DNA from: Anaerobacillus alkalidiazotrophicus
GTDB lineage: Bacteria; Bacillota; Bacilli; Bacillales_H; Anaerobacillaceae
NCBI RefSeq assembly: GCF_001866055.1
Contig: NZ_MLQS01000030.1
Span: forward strand, 187,500-251,499
Reading direction: 5' to 3'
Length of the DNA: 64,000 nt
Shown: in pieces, positions 18,958-28,736 of the stretch
Position numbering within the stretch: the stretch's first letter is position 1
How the letters are laid out: the number at the start of each line of letters is the position of its first letter
Translations under genes and position numbers: made by a program
The notes under the pieces: model-generated
The model's database searches: none
Told to the model about the DNA's origin: nothing
What the model saw: the letters and a program-made list of their open reading frames with translations, nothing else

Positions 18958-19204
18958 AATGATGAGGAGTAGTAGTGGAACCTCTTGTATTAGAGAATTG
19001 ACGGTTGGTGCAAGTCAATCATAGAGAACCATGAACTCGCCTATTAGTTGCAAGAGTGAACCTTAGTAGTTCTTGTCGTTAATCCGCGTTAAGGTGTAAA
19101 AGAAGTGAGTGTATCCAACACTAATTTGGGTGGTACCGCGGGAATAATTATGCTTATTAACCTCTCGTCCCTAACGATTACGTTAGTGGTGGGAGGTTTT
19201 TTAA
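18958..19204 (+). promoter_or_regulatory. Leucine T-box leader
   Basis: A tRNA-sensing T-box precedes leuS. Stem I begins near 18960; the specifier loop reads GAACTCGCC with the Leu codon CTC at 19036-19038. The antiterminator bulge TGGTACCGCG lies at 19131-19140. The terminator hairpin runs from AACCTCTCGTCCC near 19159 to GGGAGGTTTTTT near 19202. Uncharged tRNA-Leu should favour read-through into leuS. Confidence 0.95.
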
Positions 19205-19353
19205 TACTTTTAGGAAATTAAGAAGCAAGCTAATAATTGATATATAACCATTGGCTTAATGTTTATATTCTTTAATTTTAAGTTATCATTTTATTTACAT
19301 AGTTAGAATTAAAATTTTTAACAAAAATTCAGAAAAAATAAGGAGGTAGTATA

Positions 19354-21771
19354 ATGTCATTTTCACATCAAGAGATAGAAAAGAAGTGGCAAAATCTCTG
19401 GGAAGAAAACAAAACGTACAAAACAGAAGAAGATGAAACAAAAGAAAAATTTTATGCGCTAGATATGTTTCCATATCCATCAGGAGCAGGACTTCACGTA
19501 GGGCATCCTGAAGGGTATACAGCAACTGATATCTTATCTAGAATGAAACGAATGCAAGGCTATAACGTTCTTCATCCAATGGGGTGGGATGCTTTCGGTT
19601 TACCAGCAGAGCAATTTGCATTAGATACAGGGAAACACCCAAATGAGTTTACACAAACAAATATTGATAATTTCCGACGTCAAATTAAATCATTAGGCTT
19701 TTCTTATGATTGGGATCGTGAAGTGAATACAACTGACCCTAATTATTATAAATGGACGCAATGGATTTTTCTTCAGTTATTTAATAAAGGACTAGCTTAT
19801 GTAGATGAAGTACCTGTAAACTGGTGCCCTGCATTAGGGACAGTTCTTGCAAACGAAGAAGTTATTGATGGAAAAAGTGAGCGTGGTGGGCATCCGGTTG
19901 AACGACGCCCAATGAAGCAGTGGATGTTAAAGATCACGGCATATGCGGATCGTTTGTTAGAAGATTTAGAGGAACTTGATTGGCCTGAAAGCATTAAAGA
20001 TATGCAGCGCAATTGGATTGGTCGATCTGAAGGTGCGGAAATAAATTTTGCAATAGAGGATCACGATCAGGAATTTACCGTTTTTACAACGAGACCTGAT
20101 ACGTTGTTTGGAGCAACATATGCAGTTTTTGCGCCAGAACATAAATTAGTAGACAAAATAACAACTGCAGAACAAAAAGATGAAGTTGAAGCATATAAAA
20201 AGAAAGTTTCAACAAAAAGCGACTTAGAGCGAACTGAACTTTCAAAAGAAAAAACAGGTGTTTTTACAGGGGCATATGCGATTAATCCTGTAAATGGTGC
20301 TAAGTTACCGATATGGATTGCCGACTACGTATTATCTACATATGGTTCAGGAGCGATCATGGCTGTTCCAGCACATGATGAGCGTGATTATGAATTTGCA
20401 CGTACGTTTGAGTTACCAATTATCGAGGTTGTTTCTGGTGGAAATGTAGAAGAAGAAGCCTTTACAGGAGATGGAACTCTTGTAAATTCCGATTTCTTAA
20501 ATGGATTAAATAAAAAACAAGCGATTGGAAAAATGATCGAATGGCTTGAAGCGGAAGGTAAAGGAACGAAGAAAGTAACGTATCGCTTGCGGGACTGGTT
20601 ATTTAGCCGCCAACGTTATTGGGGTGAGCCTATTCCAGTTATTCATCTAGAAGATGGTACGATGAAGGCCGTTCCAGAAAGTGAACTTCCATTAGCCCTA
20701 CCAGAAATGGATGAAATTAAACCATCAGGAACTGGAGAGTCTCCACTAGCAAATGCTAAAGAGTGGTTACATGTAATAGATCCAGAAACAGGGTTGAAAG
20801 GTCGTCGTGAAACGAATACAATGCCGCAATGGGCAGGGAGCTGCTGGTATTATCTTCGTTTTATTGACCCACATAATACAGAAGCGCTTGCTGATCCAGA
20901 AAAATTAAAAAAATGGCTCCCAATCGACATTTATATTGGTGGCGCTGAGCATGCAGTTCTTCATCTTCTTTATGCACGTTTTTGGCACAAAGTTCTTTAC
21001 GATATTGGGGTTGTCCCTACAAAAGAACCATTCCAAAAGCTGTATAACCAAGGTATGATTTTAGGTGAAAATAATGAAAAAATGAGTAAGTCAAAAGGAA
21101 ATGTTGTCAATCCAGATGATATTGTTTCAAGTCATGGTGCTGACACACTTCGTTTATATGAAATGTTCATGGGACCACTAGATGCTTCAATTGCTTGGAG
21201 TGAAAATGGCTTGGATGGTGCAAGGCGTTTCTTAGATAGAATTTGGCGCCTATTTATTACTGATGAAGGAAAATTGAACCCGGCAATTAGTGATGTCGAA
21301 GGATCTGAAAGTTTCCAACGTATGTATCACCAAACTGTGAAAAAAGTTTCTGATGACTTTGCTGGTTTACGATTTAACGTAGGAATTTCACAACTTATGG
21401 TATTTATTAACGATGCATATAAGCAAAAGGAATTACCAAAAACGTTAATGGAAGGTTTTGTGAAGCTGCTTTCTCCAGTGGCGCCACATCTTGGTGAAGA
21501 ACTATGGGAGAAATTGGGTTATACTTCCACAATTAGTTATGAGTCTTGGCCAACATATGATGAGAATATGCTTGTAGAAGCGGAAATTGAAATTGTTGTT
21601 CAAGTAAATGGAAAATTAAAAGCCAAGATCTCTATTCCAAAAGATGCTAGCCGAGAAGATATGGAGCAATTGGCTAAGAATGATGAAAAAATTCAAGAAG
21701 AACTTGAGGGAAAAACAATTCGTAAAGTCATTGCAGTACCTAATAAGCTTGTCAATTTTGTGGCTAACTAA
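19354..21771 (+). CDS. leuS: Leucyl-tRNA synthetase
   Basis: LeuS charges tRNA-Leu in the cytoplasm. The 805-residue class I synthetase has [20 protein letters not shown] with the HIGH-type HVGH near residue 49, and KMSKS near residue 574. The CP1 editing domain contains [19 protein letters not shown] and [22 protein letters not shown] precedes the ATG at 19354. Expression is controlled by the T-box. Confidence 0.99.
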   Translation: MSFSHQEIEKKWQNLWEENKTYKTEEDETKEKFYALDMFPYPSGAGLHVGHPEGYTATDILSRMKRMQGYNVLHPMGWDAFGLPAEQFALDTGKHPNEFTQTNIDNFRRQIKSLGFSYDWDREVNTTDPNYYKWTQWIFLQLFNKGLAYVDEVPVNWCPALGTVLANEEVIDGKSERGGHPVERRPMKQWMLKITAYADRLLEDLEELDWPESIKDMQRNWIGRSEGAEINFAIEDHDQEFTVFTTRPDTLFGATYAVFAPEHKLVDKITTAEQKDEVEAYKKKVSTKSDLERTELSKEKTGVFTGAYAINPVNGAKLPIWIADYVLSTYGSGAIMAVPAHDERDYEFARTFELPIIEVVSGGNVEEEAFTGDGTLVNSDFLNGLNKKQAIGKMIEWLEAEGKGTKKVTYRLRDWLFSRQRYWGEPIPVIHLEDGTMKAVPESELPLALPEMDEIKPSGTGESPLANAKEWLHVIDPETGLKGRRETNTMPQWAGSCWYYLRFIDPHNTEALADPEKLKKWLPIDIYIGGAEHAVLHLLYARFWHKVLYDIGVVPTKEPFQKLYNQGMILGENNEKMSKSKGNVVNPDDIVSSHGADTLRLYEMFMGPLDASIAWSENGLDGARRFLDRIWRLFITDEGKLNPAISDVEGSESFQRMYHQTVKKVSDDFAGLRFNVGISQLMVFINDAYKQKELPKTLMEGFVKLLSPVAPHLGEELWEKLGYTSTISYESWPTYDENMLVEAEIEIVVQVNGKLKAKISIPKDASREDMEQLAKNDEKIQEELEGKTIRKVIAVPNKLVNFVAN

Positions 21772-21774
21772 TAG

Positions 21775-21806
21775 AAAACCGACTACCACTTTTGGTAGTC
21801 GGTTTT
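21775..21806. terminator. Terminator of leuS, shared with ytfP
   Basis: AAAACCGACTACC (21775-21787) and GGTAGTCGGTTTT (21794-21806) form a 13-bp perfect stem directly after the leuS stop. It lies between convergent genes and can act both ways. Confidence 0.93.
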
Positions 21807-21843
21807 CATGTTTTTCAAGTATGTCAATTTTCATTGTATATGC

Positions 21844-23106
21844 TTATTCTAAACTACTTTCCGCAGCTCCTTTGCCAGCTGTATAACCTGTGGAAAAGGC
21901 AACGGTTATATTATATCCACCAGTATACCCGTGGATATCTAACACCTCTCCACAAAAAAATAGTCCATTCATAAGTTTTGATTCCATTGTTTTCGGATTT
22001 ACTTCTTTAACTGAAACCCCCCCACCAGTTACAAAAGCTTTTTCTAATGGTAATGTTCCATTTACAGTAAAGGTGAAGCCTTTTATTAATTTGGACAATT
22101 GACGAAGCGCATCGTTCGAAACATTAGCAAATGTTGAGTTACCATCAATCCCAGTTTTTTCTAAGTAAAAGTGAAGTAAGCGTTCTGGAATATATCCTTT
22201 TAAACTGTTTTTAATCGATTTTTTTTCTGATTGTTTAGCAATTGCATTAATTTCTTGAAAGATATCTTCCGCTGATTTTTGAGGAAAAAGGTCAAGACTC
22301 ATGTTAATGTAATCAGCAGAAAATTTCTTCAACGCTTTCACCACATATTGGCTACAGCGTAGTGAAATTGGTCCAGATATACCGAAGTGAGTAAAGATCA
22401 TGTCACCGTCGTGATGGATGATTGTTTTGCCTTTAGGGTTAATCACAGACAAACGAACGTCACGTAAAGACAAACCTTGTAACAGTTTATTTTTAATAAA
22501 AATTTCGTTTGAAGTTATTGGAACTTCGGTGGGAAAGAGGTCCGTTATCGTGTGTCCGGCTTTCCGAGCCCACGGATAGCCGTCACCAGTGCTTCCTGTA
22601 TGAGGTACACTTTTCCCACCAACGGCGATAATTACAGACTTTGTTGAAAGTATCTTACCATTGTTCAACTTTATAGCATTCACTCTTCCATCTTCATAAA
22701 GAACATCTTTTACTGGTGTGTTTGTAAATATTTGGACCTTTAAATTTCGTAATTTTTCTAATAAACTCTCCACCACCGTACTCGCTTTGTCACTTACTGG
22801 AAACATTCGACCTCGGTCTTCTTCTTTTAATTTAATCCCTAGTTTTTCGAAAAAATTTATAATATCTTCATTGTTAAAGACAGAAAAAGGACTATACATA
22901 AATCGTCCATTCCCTGGTATATGTGCTATTAGTTCTTTTTCATCCATTCGATTCGTGACATTACAACGCCCCCCACCAGAAATAGCGAGCTTACGACCAA
23001 GTTTATCTCCTTTATCTATAAGGATTACTTTTGCTCCGTGTTCACTAGCAGAAATTGCAGCCATAAGACCAGATGGTCCACCACCAATTACTACCACATC
23101 ATACAT
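21844..23106 (-). CDS. ytfP: HI0933/YhiN-family flavoprotein (YtfP)
   Basis: The 420-residue protein begins with the dinucleotide fold [31 protein letters not shown] and has [16 protein letters not shown] near residue 47, plus [17 protein letters not shown] near the C-terminus, all marks of the HI0933 FAD family. E. coli YhiN of this family has been reported as a 23S rRNA dihydrouridine synthase; whether this orthologue does the same is inference. In B. subtilis the gene is ytfP. ATG at 23106. Confidence 0.88.
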   Translation of the reverse strand: MYDVVVIGGGPSGLMAAISASEHGAKVILIDKGDKLGRKLAISGGGRCNVTNRMDEKELIAHIPGNGRFMYSPFSVFNNEDIINFFEKLGIKLKEEDRGRMFPVSDKASTVVESLLEKLRNLKVQIFTNTPVKDVLYEDGRVNAIKLNNGKILSTKSVIIAVGGKSVPHTGSTGDGYPWARKAGHTITDLFPTEVPITSNEIFIKNKLLQGLSLRDVRLSVINPKGKTIIHHDGDMIFTHFGISGPISLRCSQYVVKALKKFSADYINMSLDLFPQKSAEDIFQEINAIAKQSEKKSIKNSLKGYIPERLLHFYLEKTGIDGNSTFANVSNDALRQLSKLIKGFTFTVNGTLPLEKAFVTGGGVSVKEVNPKTMESKLMNGLFFCGEVLDIHGYTGGYNITVAFSTGYTAGKGAAESSLE

Positions 23107-23206
23107 ACGTATACACCTACTTATTCATTCAAATTAACTTACGTATTATAACATAGTATTGGCCATGTTATAGAAGTTCAAAAGTGAATTTTTCACAAAT
23201 TGTTCA

Positions 23207-23236
23207 TTGACACCAATATTTACTATTTCATATAAT
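23207..23236 (+). promoter_or_regulatory. Promoter of the metal-chelate transporter operon
   Basis: TTGACA at 23207-23212 and TATAAT at 23231-23236 are 18 bases apart. It is the only strong promoter in the 318-base gap between divergent ytfP and the nikA-like gene. Confidence 0.8.
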
Positions 23237-23251
23237 CTCTTTAGACTTATA

Positions 23252-23271
23252 TGAAAATGATTATCATTATT
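23252..23271 (+). promoter_or_regulatory. Fur-like box
   Basis: TGAAAATGATTATCA at 23252-23266 fits the 7-1-7 Bacillus Fur consensus TGATAATNATTATCA with one mismatch, and GAAAATGATTATCATTATT fits the classical 19-bp box. It lies just after the expected transcription start, so an iron-bound repressor would block the operon. Zur and PerR boxes share much of this pattern, so the exact regulator is uncertain. Confidence 0.75.
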
Positions 23272-23424
23272 GTTTACTAACGTAGGAATGGTGTTAACTA
23301 CATATTTTTTGATCAAATAGCTTAATTAAACCTTAGTCTACCTTTTTTGGAAGTGTCATTTTCTTATTATTTCTATTAAATTTACGAAATATGAAAACTT
23401 AATTTAAGAGGGGAACTGAACAAT

Positions 23425-25056
23425 ATGAAAAAAAGATTATCGACCATTGTTATTTTATTAGCTTTATTATGTTTAAGTTTATTTGTTGTAGGATGCCAAT
23501 CTTCTAGTAATGAAGCTAGTAAAGAGCAGGAAGAAAATAAAAATAATATTTCAACAGAAGAAGTAAAAAATGAGTTGATTTTTGCTAACTTTAGAGATAT
23601 TCGTGATTTAAATCCGCATTTGTACGGTGGGGAGCTTTACGCGCAAAATATGCTGTATGAATCTTTAGTTAAAGTTACGGAAAATGGAATAGAACCATGG
23701 TTGGCTGAGCGTTGGAAAATTAGCGAAGATGGTAAAGAGTATACGTTTTTTCTAAGAAAGGATGTAACGTTCCATGACGGAGAAAAATTCAATGCAGATG
23801 CTGCAAAAGCAAATATTGATGCGATATTAGATAACATCGAAAGACACGGTTGGTTAGAGTTAGTAAGGCTTATGGAAAAAGTAGAAATCGTTGATGAATA
23901 TACATTACAAATTGTAATGAGTGAACCTTATTACCCTATGTTGACAGAGTTAGCGGTAACAAGACCTTTCAGATTTATTTCTCCAAATGCAATGATTGAT
24001 GGAACGACAAAAGATGGTGTTAGTGAGTATTTTGGTACAGGTCCATATGTTCTTACAGAAAATAAACAAGATGAATATGCTGTATTTTCTGTTAATGAAG
24101 ATTATTGGGGAGAAAAACCTACTATTGAAAAGATTACTGTAAAAGTAATTCCTGATAATCAAACGAGGGTAATGGCATTGCAAAACGGTGAAATTGACAT
24201 GATTTATGGAAAAAATATGATTGATGCAGAGTCATTTACGATGTTAGAAGGAAATTCAAATTTTGAAACGATTATGTCAGAACCGATTTCGTCCAGAATA
24301 ATCCTACTTAACACAACAAATTCAATTTTAAATGATGTAAACGTTAGAAAGGCTTTACAACATGCAGTAAGTAAAGAAGCGATTTCTGAAGGAATATTCA
24401 ACGGAAGTGAAGCACCTGCCGATACATTACTTGCTAAAACCGTACCTTACGCAAATATTGATCTAAAGCCATATGCGTTCGATAAAGAGATAGCAGAGCA
24501 GTTATTAGAAGAAGCAGGTTGGGAAAAAGTAGAGGGGCAATCGTTGAGACAAAAAGATGGAGAAGTTTTACAACTTCAATTGCACTATAACAATGATGCA
24601 GTGGCTGAAAAATCGATTGGAGAATTTATGCAAAGTGAATTAGCTTCTATCGGTATTGGGCTAGAGATAATTGGAGAAGAAGAACAATCTTATAGAGACA
24701 GACAAAAAGCAGGTAATTTTGATATTATTTTTGATATTTCATGGGGCACACCTTATGATCCACAGTCCTTTTTAGCTGGTATGAAGCTTCCTGTATACGG
24801 AGATTATTATGCACAGCAAGGGCTTGAACAAAAGCCACAAATTGATGAGAGTATAACGAATGCTCTAATAGCAACGGATGAAGAAGAAAGGCAGGAACTG
24901 TATACTTATATACTAACGACACTGCATGAAGAGGCTGTTTACATTCCGCTTACTTATGAAAGAAATAGAGCAGTTTTTAGGCAAGATTTAAAAAATGTAA
25001 CATTCAATCCTTCTCAATTTGAAATCCCATTTGAAAAAATGTATTTTGGGGAGTAG
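23425..25056 (+). CDS. NikA/CntA-type substrate-binding lipoprotein
   Basis: This 543-residue SBP family 5 protein binds a nickel complex, metallophore or peptide outside the membrane. The signal peptide ends in the lipobox VVGC with Cys24 as lipid anchor. FRDIRDLNPHLYGGELYAQN, EYFGTGPYVL and NVRKALQHAVSKEAISEGIF resemble nickel-binding NikA and staphylococcal CntA more than oligopeptide binders. It is followed by two permeases and two ATPases and preceded by a Fur-like box, which favours a metal-chelate ligand. Ligand identity cannot be read from the sequence. Confidence 0.85.
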   Translation: MKKRLSTIVILLALLCLSLFVVGCQSSSNEASKEQEENKNNISTEEVKNELIFANFRDIRDLNPHLYGGELYAQNMLYESLVKVTENGIEPWLAERWKISEDGKEYTFFLRKDVTFHDGEKFNADAAKANIDAILDNIERHGWLELVRLMEKVEIVDEYTLQIVMSEPYYPMLTELAVTRPFRFISPNAMIDGTTKDGVSEYFGTGPYVLTENKQDEYAVFSVNEDYWGEKPTIEKITVKVIPDNQTRVMALQNGEIDMIYGKNMIDAESFTMLEGNSNFETIMSEPISSRIILLNTTNSILNDVNVRKALQHAVSKEAISEGIFNGSEAPADTLLAKTVPYANIDLKPYAFDKEIAEQLLEEAGWEKVEGQSLRQKDGEVLQLQLHYNNDAVAEKSIGEFMQSELASIGIGLEIIGEEEQSYRDRQKAGNFDIIFDISWGTPYDPQSFLAGMKLPVYGDYYAQQGLEQKPQIDESITNALIATDEEERQELYTYILTTLHEEAVYIPLTYERNRAVFRQDLKNVTFNPSQFEIPFEKMYFGE

Positions 25057-25198
25057 AACTCTTGGTGCATTTAATGTTTATTTCTGAATGTGAGTTATAT
25101 AAAGATTATATCTAACATTCATGTAGAGTTATAAGGTTACCTAAATTTCGATTTCCATAATTTGAGTTGGAGTTAGGGTGAAATTAGAAAAAACACAA

Positions 25199-25233
25199 AA
25201 AGTCAAACTTTTGCTTTGCGAAAGTTTGACTTT
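25199..25233 (+). terminator. Intercistronic hairpin between nikA-like and nikB-like genes
   Basis: AAAGTCAAACTTT (25200-ish) pairs with AAAGTTTGACTTT across a short loop. No strong T-run follows, so it may be a partial terminator or an mRNA-stabilising structure. It would make the binding protein more abundant than the membrane parts. Confidence 0.65.
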
Positions 25234-25282
25234 ACGTGTATTTAAAACACTCAGATAAAAAAGTAGGAGACAATATGAAAAA

Positions 25283-26224
25283 ATGAAAAACTATATAATT
25301 AAGAGAATAGTTTCGATCATCCCTATTATTTTTGCTATAACTTTTTTAGCATTTATCTTAATAAACATCGTTCCCTCTGACCCTGCTGAAGTTGCGATAA
25401 GGGTAAATGATGCAGTCGCTACTCCAGAAGCTATTGAGATTACAAGGGCAGAGCTTGGACTTGATGATCCTTTTTTTGTAAGGTATTATAATTGGTTAAG
25501 AAAAAGCGTGCAACTTGATTTTGGGAATTCTTATATTAGTAAGAAGCCTGTTTTAGATGAACTCCTTAGAGTCCTACCGGCAACAATACAGCTCGCACTT
25601 GCTTCTTTAGTAATTATTATCATTATCAGTATTCCAATAGGTGTTCTTAGCGCAGTTTATAAAGATAGTTTGTTTGACAAAGGTGTTAGAAGCATTGTTT
25701 TTATTGGGACGGCAATGCCTAATTATTGGATTGGTTTACTGTTAATTTGGTTATTTTCAGTAAAGTTAAATCTTCTACCGACAAGTGGTAAAGGAGATAT
25801 TAAACATTTGATTCTTCCATCTATCACTTTGTCATTAACATATATTTCTATATATATTCGTTTGATTAGAAATAATATGCTTGAAAATATGAGGGAGAAC
25901 TATGTATTATATGCAAATGTTCGCGGATTAAGGCAGAGGAGTATTGTTTTAAAACATATCCTAAAAAATTCAATCCATTCCTGTATTACAGCATTTGGTA
26001 TGAGTATTGCACAACTCATTGCTGGTACGTTTGTTATCGAAAGTATTTTTGCGTGGCCTGGTATTGGTATGCTCTGTATTTCAGCAATTTTTAATAGGGA
26101 TTATCCGGTCATTCAAGCCTATATACTTATGATGGCTTTTATCTTTATTATCTGTAATCTCGTTGTGGATATTATTAATTATTATATTGATCCGAGAATG
26201 AGGAAAGGAATCGATGCAAAATGA
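25283..26224 (+). CDS. NikB-type ABC permease
   Basis: The 313-residue membrane protein is a DppB/NikB-family permease. LDDPFFVRYYNWLRKSVQLDFGNSY is the conserved N-terminal region. The EAA-like loop YANVRGLRQRSIVLKHILKN contacts the ATPases. GGAGA at 25266-25270 is nearer a first ATG at 25275, which reads only M-K-K-stop and overlaps the ATG at 25283, so initiation may be coupled. Its stop overlaps nikC by four bases. Confidence 0.87.
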   Translation: MKNYIIKRIVSIIPIIFAITFLAFILINIVPSDPAEVAIRVNDAVATPEAIEITRAELGLDDPFFVRYYNWLRKSVQLDFGNSYISKKPVLDELLRVLPATIQLALASLVIIIIISIPIGVLSAVYKDSLFDKGVRSIVFIGTAMPNYWIGLLLIWLFSVKLNLLPTSGKGDIKHLILPSITLSLTYISIYIRLIRNNMLENMRENYVLYANVRGLRQRSIVLKHILKNSIHSCITAFGMSIAQLIAGTFVIESIFAWPGIGMLCISAIFNRDYPVIQAYILMMAFIFIICNLVVDIINYYIDPRMRKGIDAK

Positions 26225-27048
26225 TTCATCTTCTGAAAAAGCTAGTAAAAGATAAAATAGCTTTGATCTGTCTGACTTTATTGATCATCACCATATTTGT
26301 TGGTGTTTTTGCACCACTTATAGTCGTTAACGATCCAAATCTAGTAAATATAATTAATAAATTTGCAAAGCCGTCCTTAAACTATCCGTTAGGTACAGAT
26401 CACTTAGGGAGATGTATTTTATCTAGATTAATTTTTGGTGTAAGAACAACTATTTTCCTAGCATTACTAACCATGTTAGCAACTATTTTTATTGGTGTGG
26501 TTTTAGGTATTATTTCTGGTTACTTTAAAGGGAAAATTGATGAAATATTGATGCGGATTTGTGATGTGATGCTTTCGTTTCCTAGTCAAGTGATGATATT
26601 GGCGATTGTTGGTATGTTAGGACCTGGGATTTTTAATGTTATAGTAGCTAATATTATCGTTAAATGGGCTTGGTATACGAGAATGATCCGTGGCATCGTT
26701 TTAAAAGCAAGTGAAAGTAATTATATCCTTTACTCAAAAGCAGTAGGAACGAGTACACCATTTATTCTTGCGAAACACATACTACCTAGTAGTCTTTCGC
26801 AAATTATCATACTTGCAACCTTGGATACAGGTTGGGTAATTCTTAACATTTCTGCGCTCTCTTTTTTAGGTTTAGGAGTTCAACCACCTACAGCAGAATG
26901 GGGAAGTATGTTAAGTGAAGCTAGAAATGTCTTAATGAGTCACCCCACGCAAATGTTAGCTCCTGGTATAGCGATTTTAGTAGTTGTTGCAGCATTTAAT
27001 TATTTAGGTGATAGTTTAAGGGATGTGCTAGATCCAAAAGATGCGTAG
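26221..27048 (+). CDS. NikC-type ABC permease
   Basis: The 275-residue protein is a DppC/NikC permease with five to six membrane segments. NYPLGTDHLGRCILSRLIFGVRTT is the family signature near residue 55, YSKAVGTSTPFILAKHILPSS is the ATPase-contacting loop and FLGLGVQPPTAEWGSMLSEAR is the conserved C-terminal block. ATGA overlap with nikB shows tight coupling. Confidence 0.9.
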   Translation: MIHLLKKLVKDKIALICLTLLIITIFVGVFAPLIVVNDPNLVNIINKFAKPSLNYPLGTDHLGRCILSRLIFGVRTTIFLALLTMLATIFIGVVLGIISGYFKGKIDEILMRICDVMLSFPSQVMILAIVGMLGPGIFNVIVANIIVKWAWYTRMIRGIVLKASESNYILYSKAVGTSTPFILAKHILPSSLSQIIILATLDTGWVILNISALSFLGLGVQPPTAEWGSMLSEARNVLMSHPTQMLAPGIAILVVVAAFNYLGDSLRDVLDPKDA

Positions 27049-27065
27049 GAAGGGGTTTCTTAATC

Positions 27066-27917
27066 ATGAATAATCTACTAAAGATTGAAAATTTAACCGT
27101 AGAATTAAAAAGAGATAAACAAATAAATCGTATTATTAATAATATATCATTTGATTTAAAAGAAAACTCTTGCCTAGGGATTGTCGGAGAGAGTGGAAGT
27201 GGAAAAAGTATGACTTGTAAAGCAATTATGGGGTTATTGGATCAGAGCTTTCATGTTCAAGGCGAAGCTCATTTTAATGGTCGTAGCTTGTTGAGTATGA
27301 ATAAAGAAGATTTGAGACGTGTAAGGGGAAAGGAAATAGGTATGATACTACAAAATCCAATGACAGCATTTAATCCTTTATACACGATTGGAAATCAAAT
27401 TATTGAAACATTAAGAGAACATGTTTCCATCTCAAAAAAAGAAGCATTGACAATAGCTATTAATACATTAGAGAAAATGAAATTAAAAAACCCTCAAAAC
27501 CTTTTAGAAAAATATCCACATCAATTAAGCGGTGGAATGTTACAAAGAGTGATGATCGGGATTGCAATTGCCTTGAAACCAAAGTTAATTATTGCAGATG
27601 AACCTACTACTGCATTAGACTCTATTACACAATTCGAGGTTATTAATGAACTTATAAATGTTCGAAAGCATTTTAATACTTCGATAATTATCATTTCTCA
27701 TGATCTAGGAGTAATTTCAAAGTTAGCAGATCATGTACTTGTATTAAACGGTGGTCAGATGGTTGAATATGGAGAGTTAAAAAACATTTTTACAAACCCA
27801 CAACATGAGCATACAAAATACTTAATTCATACGAAAATAGCCATGATGAAAAGGTATCATCAAGTATTGAATAGAGGATATATAGAGGAGTCTAAAATTA
27901 ATGCTACTGGAAGTTAA
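27066..27917 (+). CDS. NikD-type ABC ATPase
   Basis: The 283-residue ATPase has Walker A GESGSGKS, the Q-loop in MILQNPMTAFNPLYTIG, signature LSGGMLQRV and Walker B LIIADEPTTALD with the switch His in IIISHDLG. With NikE it would form the nucleotide-binding pair that powers the importer. It begins 17 bases after nikC and overlaps nikE by 17 bases. Confidence 0.9.
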   Translation: MNNLLKIENLTVELKRDKQINRIINNISFDLKENSCLGIVGESGSGKSMTCKAIMGLLDQSFHVQGEAHFNGRSLLSMNKEDLRRVRGKEIGMILQNPMTAFNPLYTIGNQIIETLREHVSISKKEALTIAINTLEKMKLKNPQNLLEKYPHQLSGGMLQRVMIGIAIALKPKLIIADEPTTALDSITQFEVINELINVRKHFNTSIIIISHDLGVISKLADHVLVLNGGQMVEYGELKNIFTNPQHEHTKYLIHTKIAMMKRYHQVLNRGYIEESKINATGS

Positions 27918-28707
27918 AGATATTTATAAAAGCTATCCAAAAGAATCTAATATACTATTTAAAAAAACGAAAATTGACGTTTTATCAGAAGTTTCATTTG
28001 AATTAAATGAAGGTGAATGTTTGGGAATTATTGGAGAGAGTGGTAGTGGGAAAAGTACACTTGGAAAAATCATCATCGGTCTTGAAAAGCCAAGTACCGG
28101 TAATGTCTATCTTGAAGGGAAAGATATATTTAAGTTTAAATCATATAAAGAACAAGTGAAGATGAGAAGGGATCTAAGTGTTGTTTTTCAAGACTACACT
28201 TCTTCGGTAAATCCTAGATTTACAGTTTTTGATATAATTGCTGAACCATTATGTATCATCAGTAAGCCTGATAAGCAACAATTAATTAAAAAAATTACAA
28301 CATTACTAGATAAAGTCGGGCTGAGTATAACTTATTTACATAGGTATCCCCATGAGTTAAGTGGAGGTCAGCTACAACGCGTATGTATTGCTCGAGCGAT
28401 AGCTACAAATCCAAAATTTATAGTATTGGATGAAGCGATAAGTTCTTTAGATGTTTCAATTCAGAAACAAATTCTAGATCTACTTATCGAATTAAAGCAA
28501 GAATATAAATTATCATATGTATTTATAACGCATGATTTAACTGCCATTACTTATATATGTGATCGAGTGATGTTTTTGAAGGATGGAAGGGTTGTTGAAC
28601 GAGTTGAAGAAATTCATGAATTATCTAATATTAAACATGAATATTCAAAGAGATTGTTAAACGCTGTATTAGATATTGAATGTCATAATAAAGTGATTTC
28701 GATATAG
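27901..28707 (+). CDS. NikE-type ABC ATPase
   Basis: The 268-residue ATPase shows GESGSGKST, VFQDYTSSVNPRFTV, LSGGQLQRVCIARAIA, FIVLDEAISSLD and FITHDLTA. The pattern LDEAISSLD is common in the NikE/DppF partner. The ATG at 27901 lies inside the end of nikD, behind GAGGAGTC. No terminator separates it from the MATE gene 29 bases downstream. Confidence 0.9.
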   Translation: MLLEVKDIYKSYPKESNILFKKTKIDVLSEVSFELNEGECLGIIGESGSGKSTLGKIIIGLEKPSTGNVYLEGKDIFKFKSYKEQVKMRRDLSVVFQDYTSSVNPRFTVFDIIAEPLCIISKPDKQQLIKKITTLLDKVGLSITYLHRYPHELSGGQLQRVCIARAIATNPKFIVLDEAISSLDVSIQKQILDLLIELKQEYKLSYVFITHDLTAITYICDRVMFLKDGRVVERVEEIHELSNIKHEYSKRLLNAVLDIECHNKVISI

Positions 28708-28736
28708 AATTTTAAAAAATAGTTAGGAGATATTTT

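Noticed and set aside
22718..23137. 139-codon plus-strand frame opposite ytfP
   Set aside because: Shadow of the ytfP N-terminus; the minus-strand protein has a clear FAD motif.
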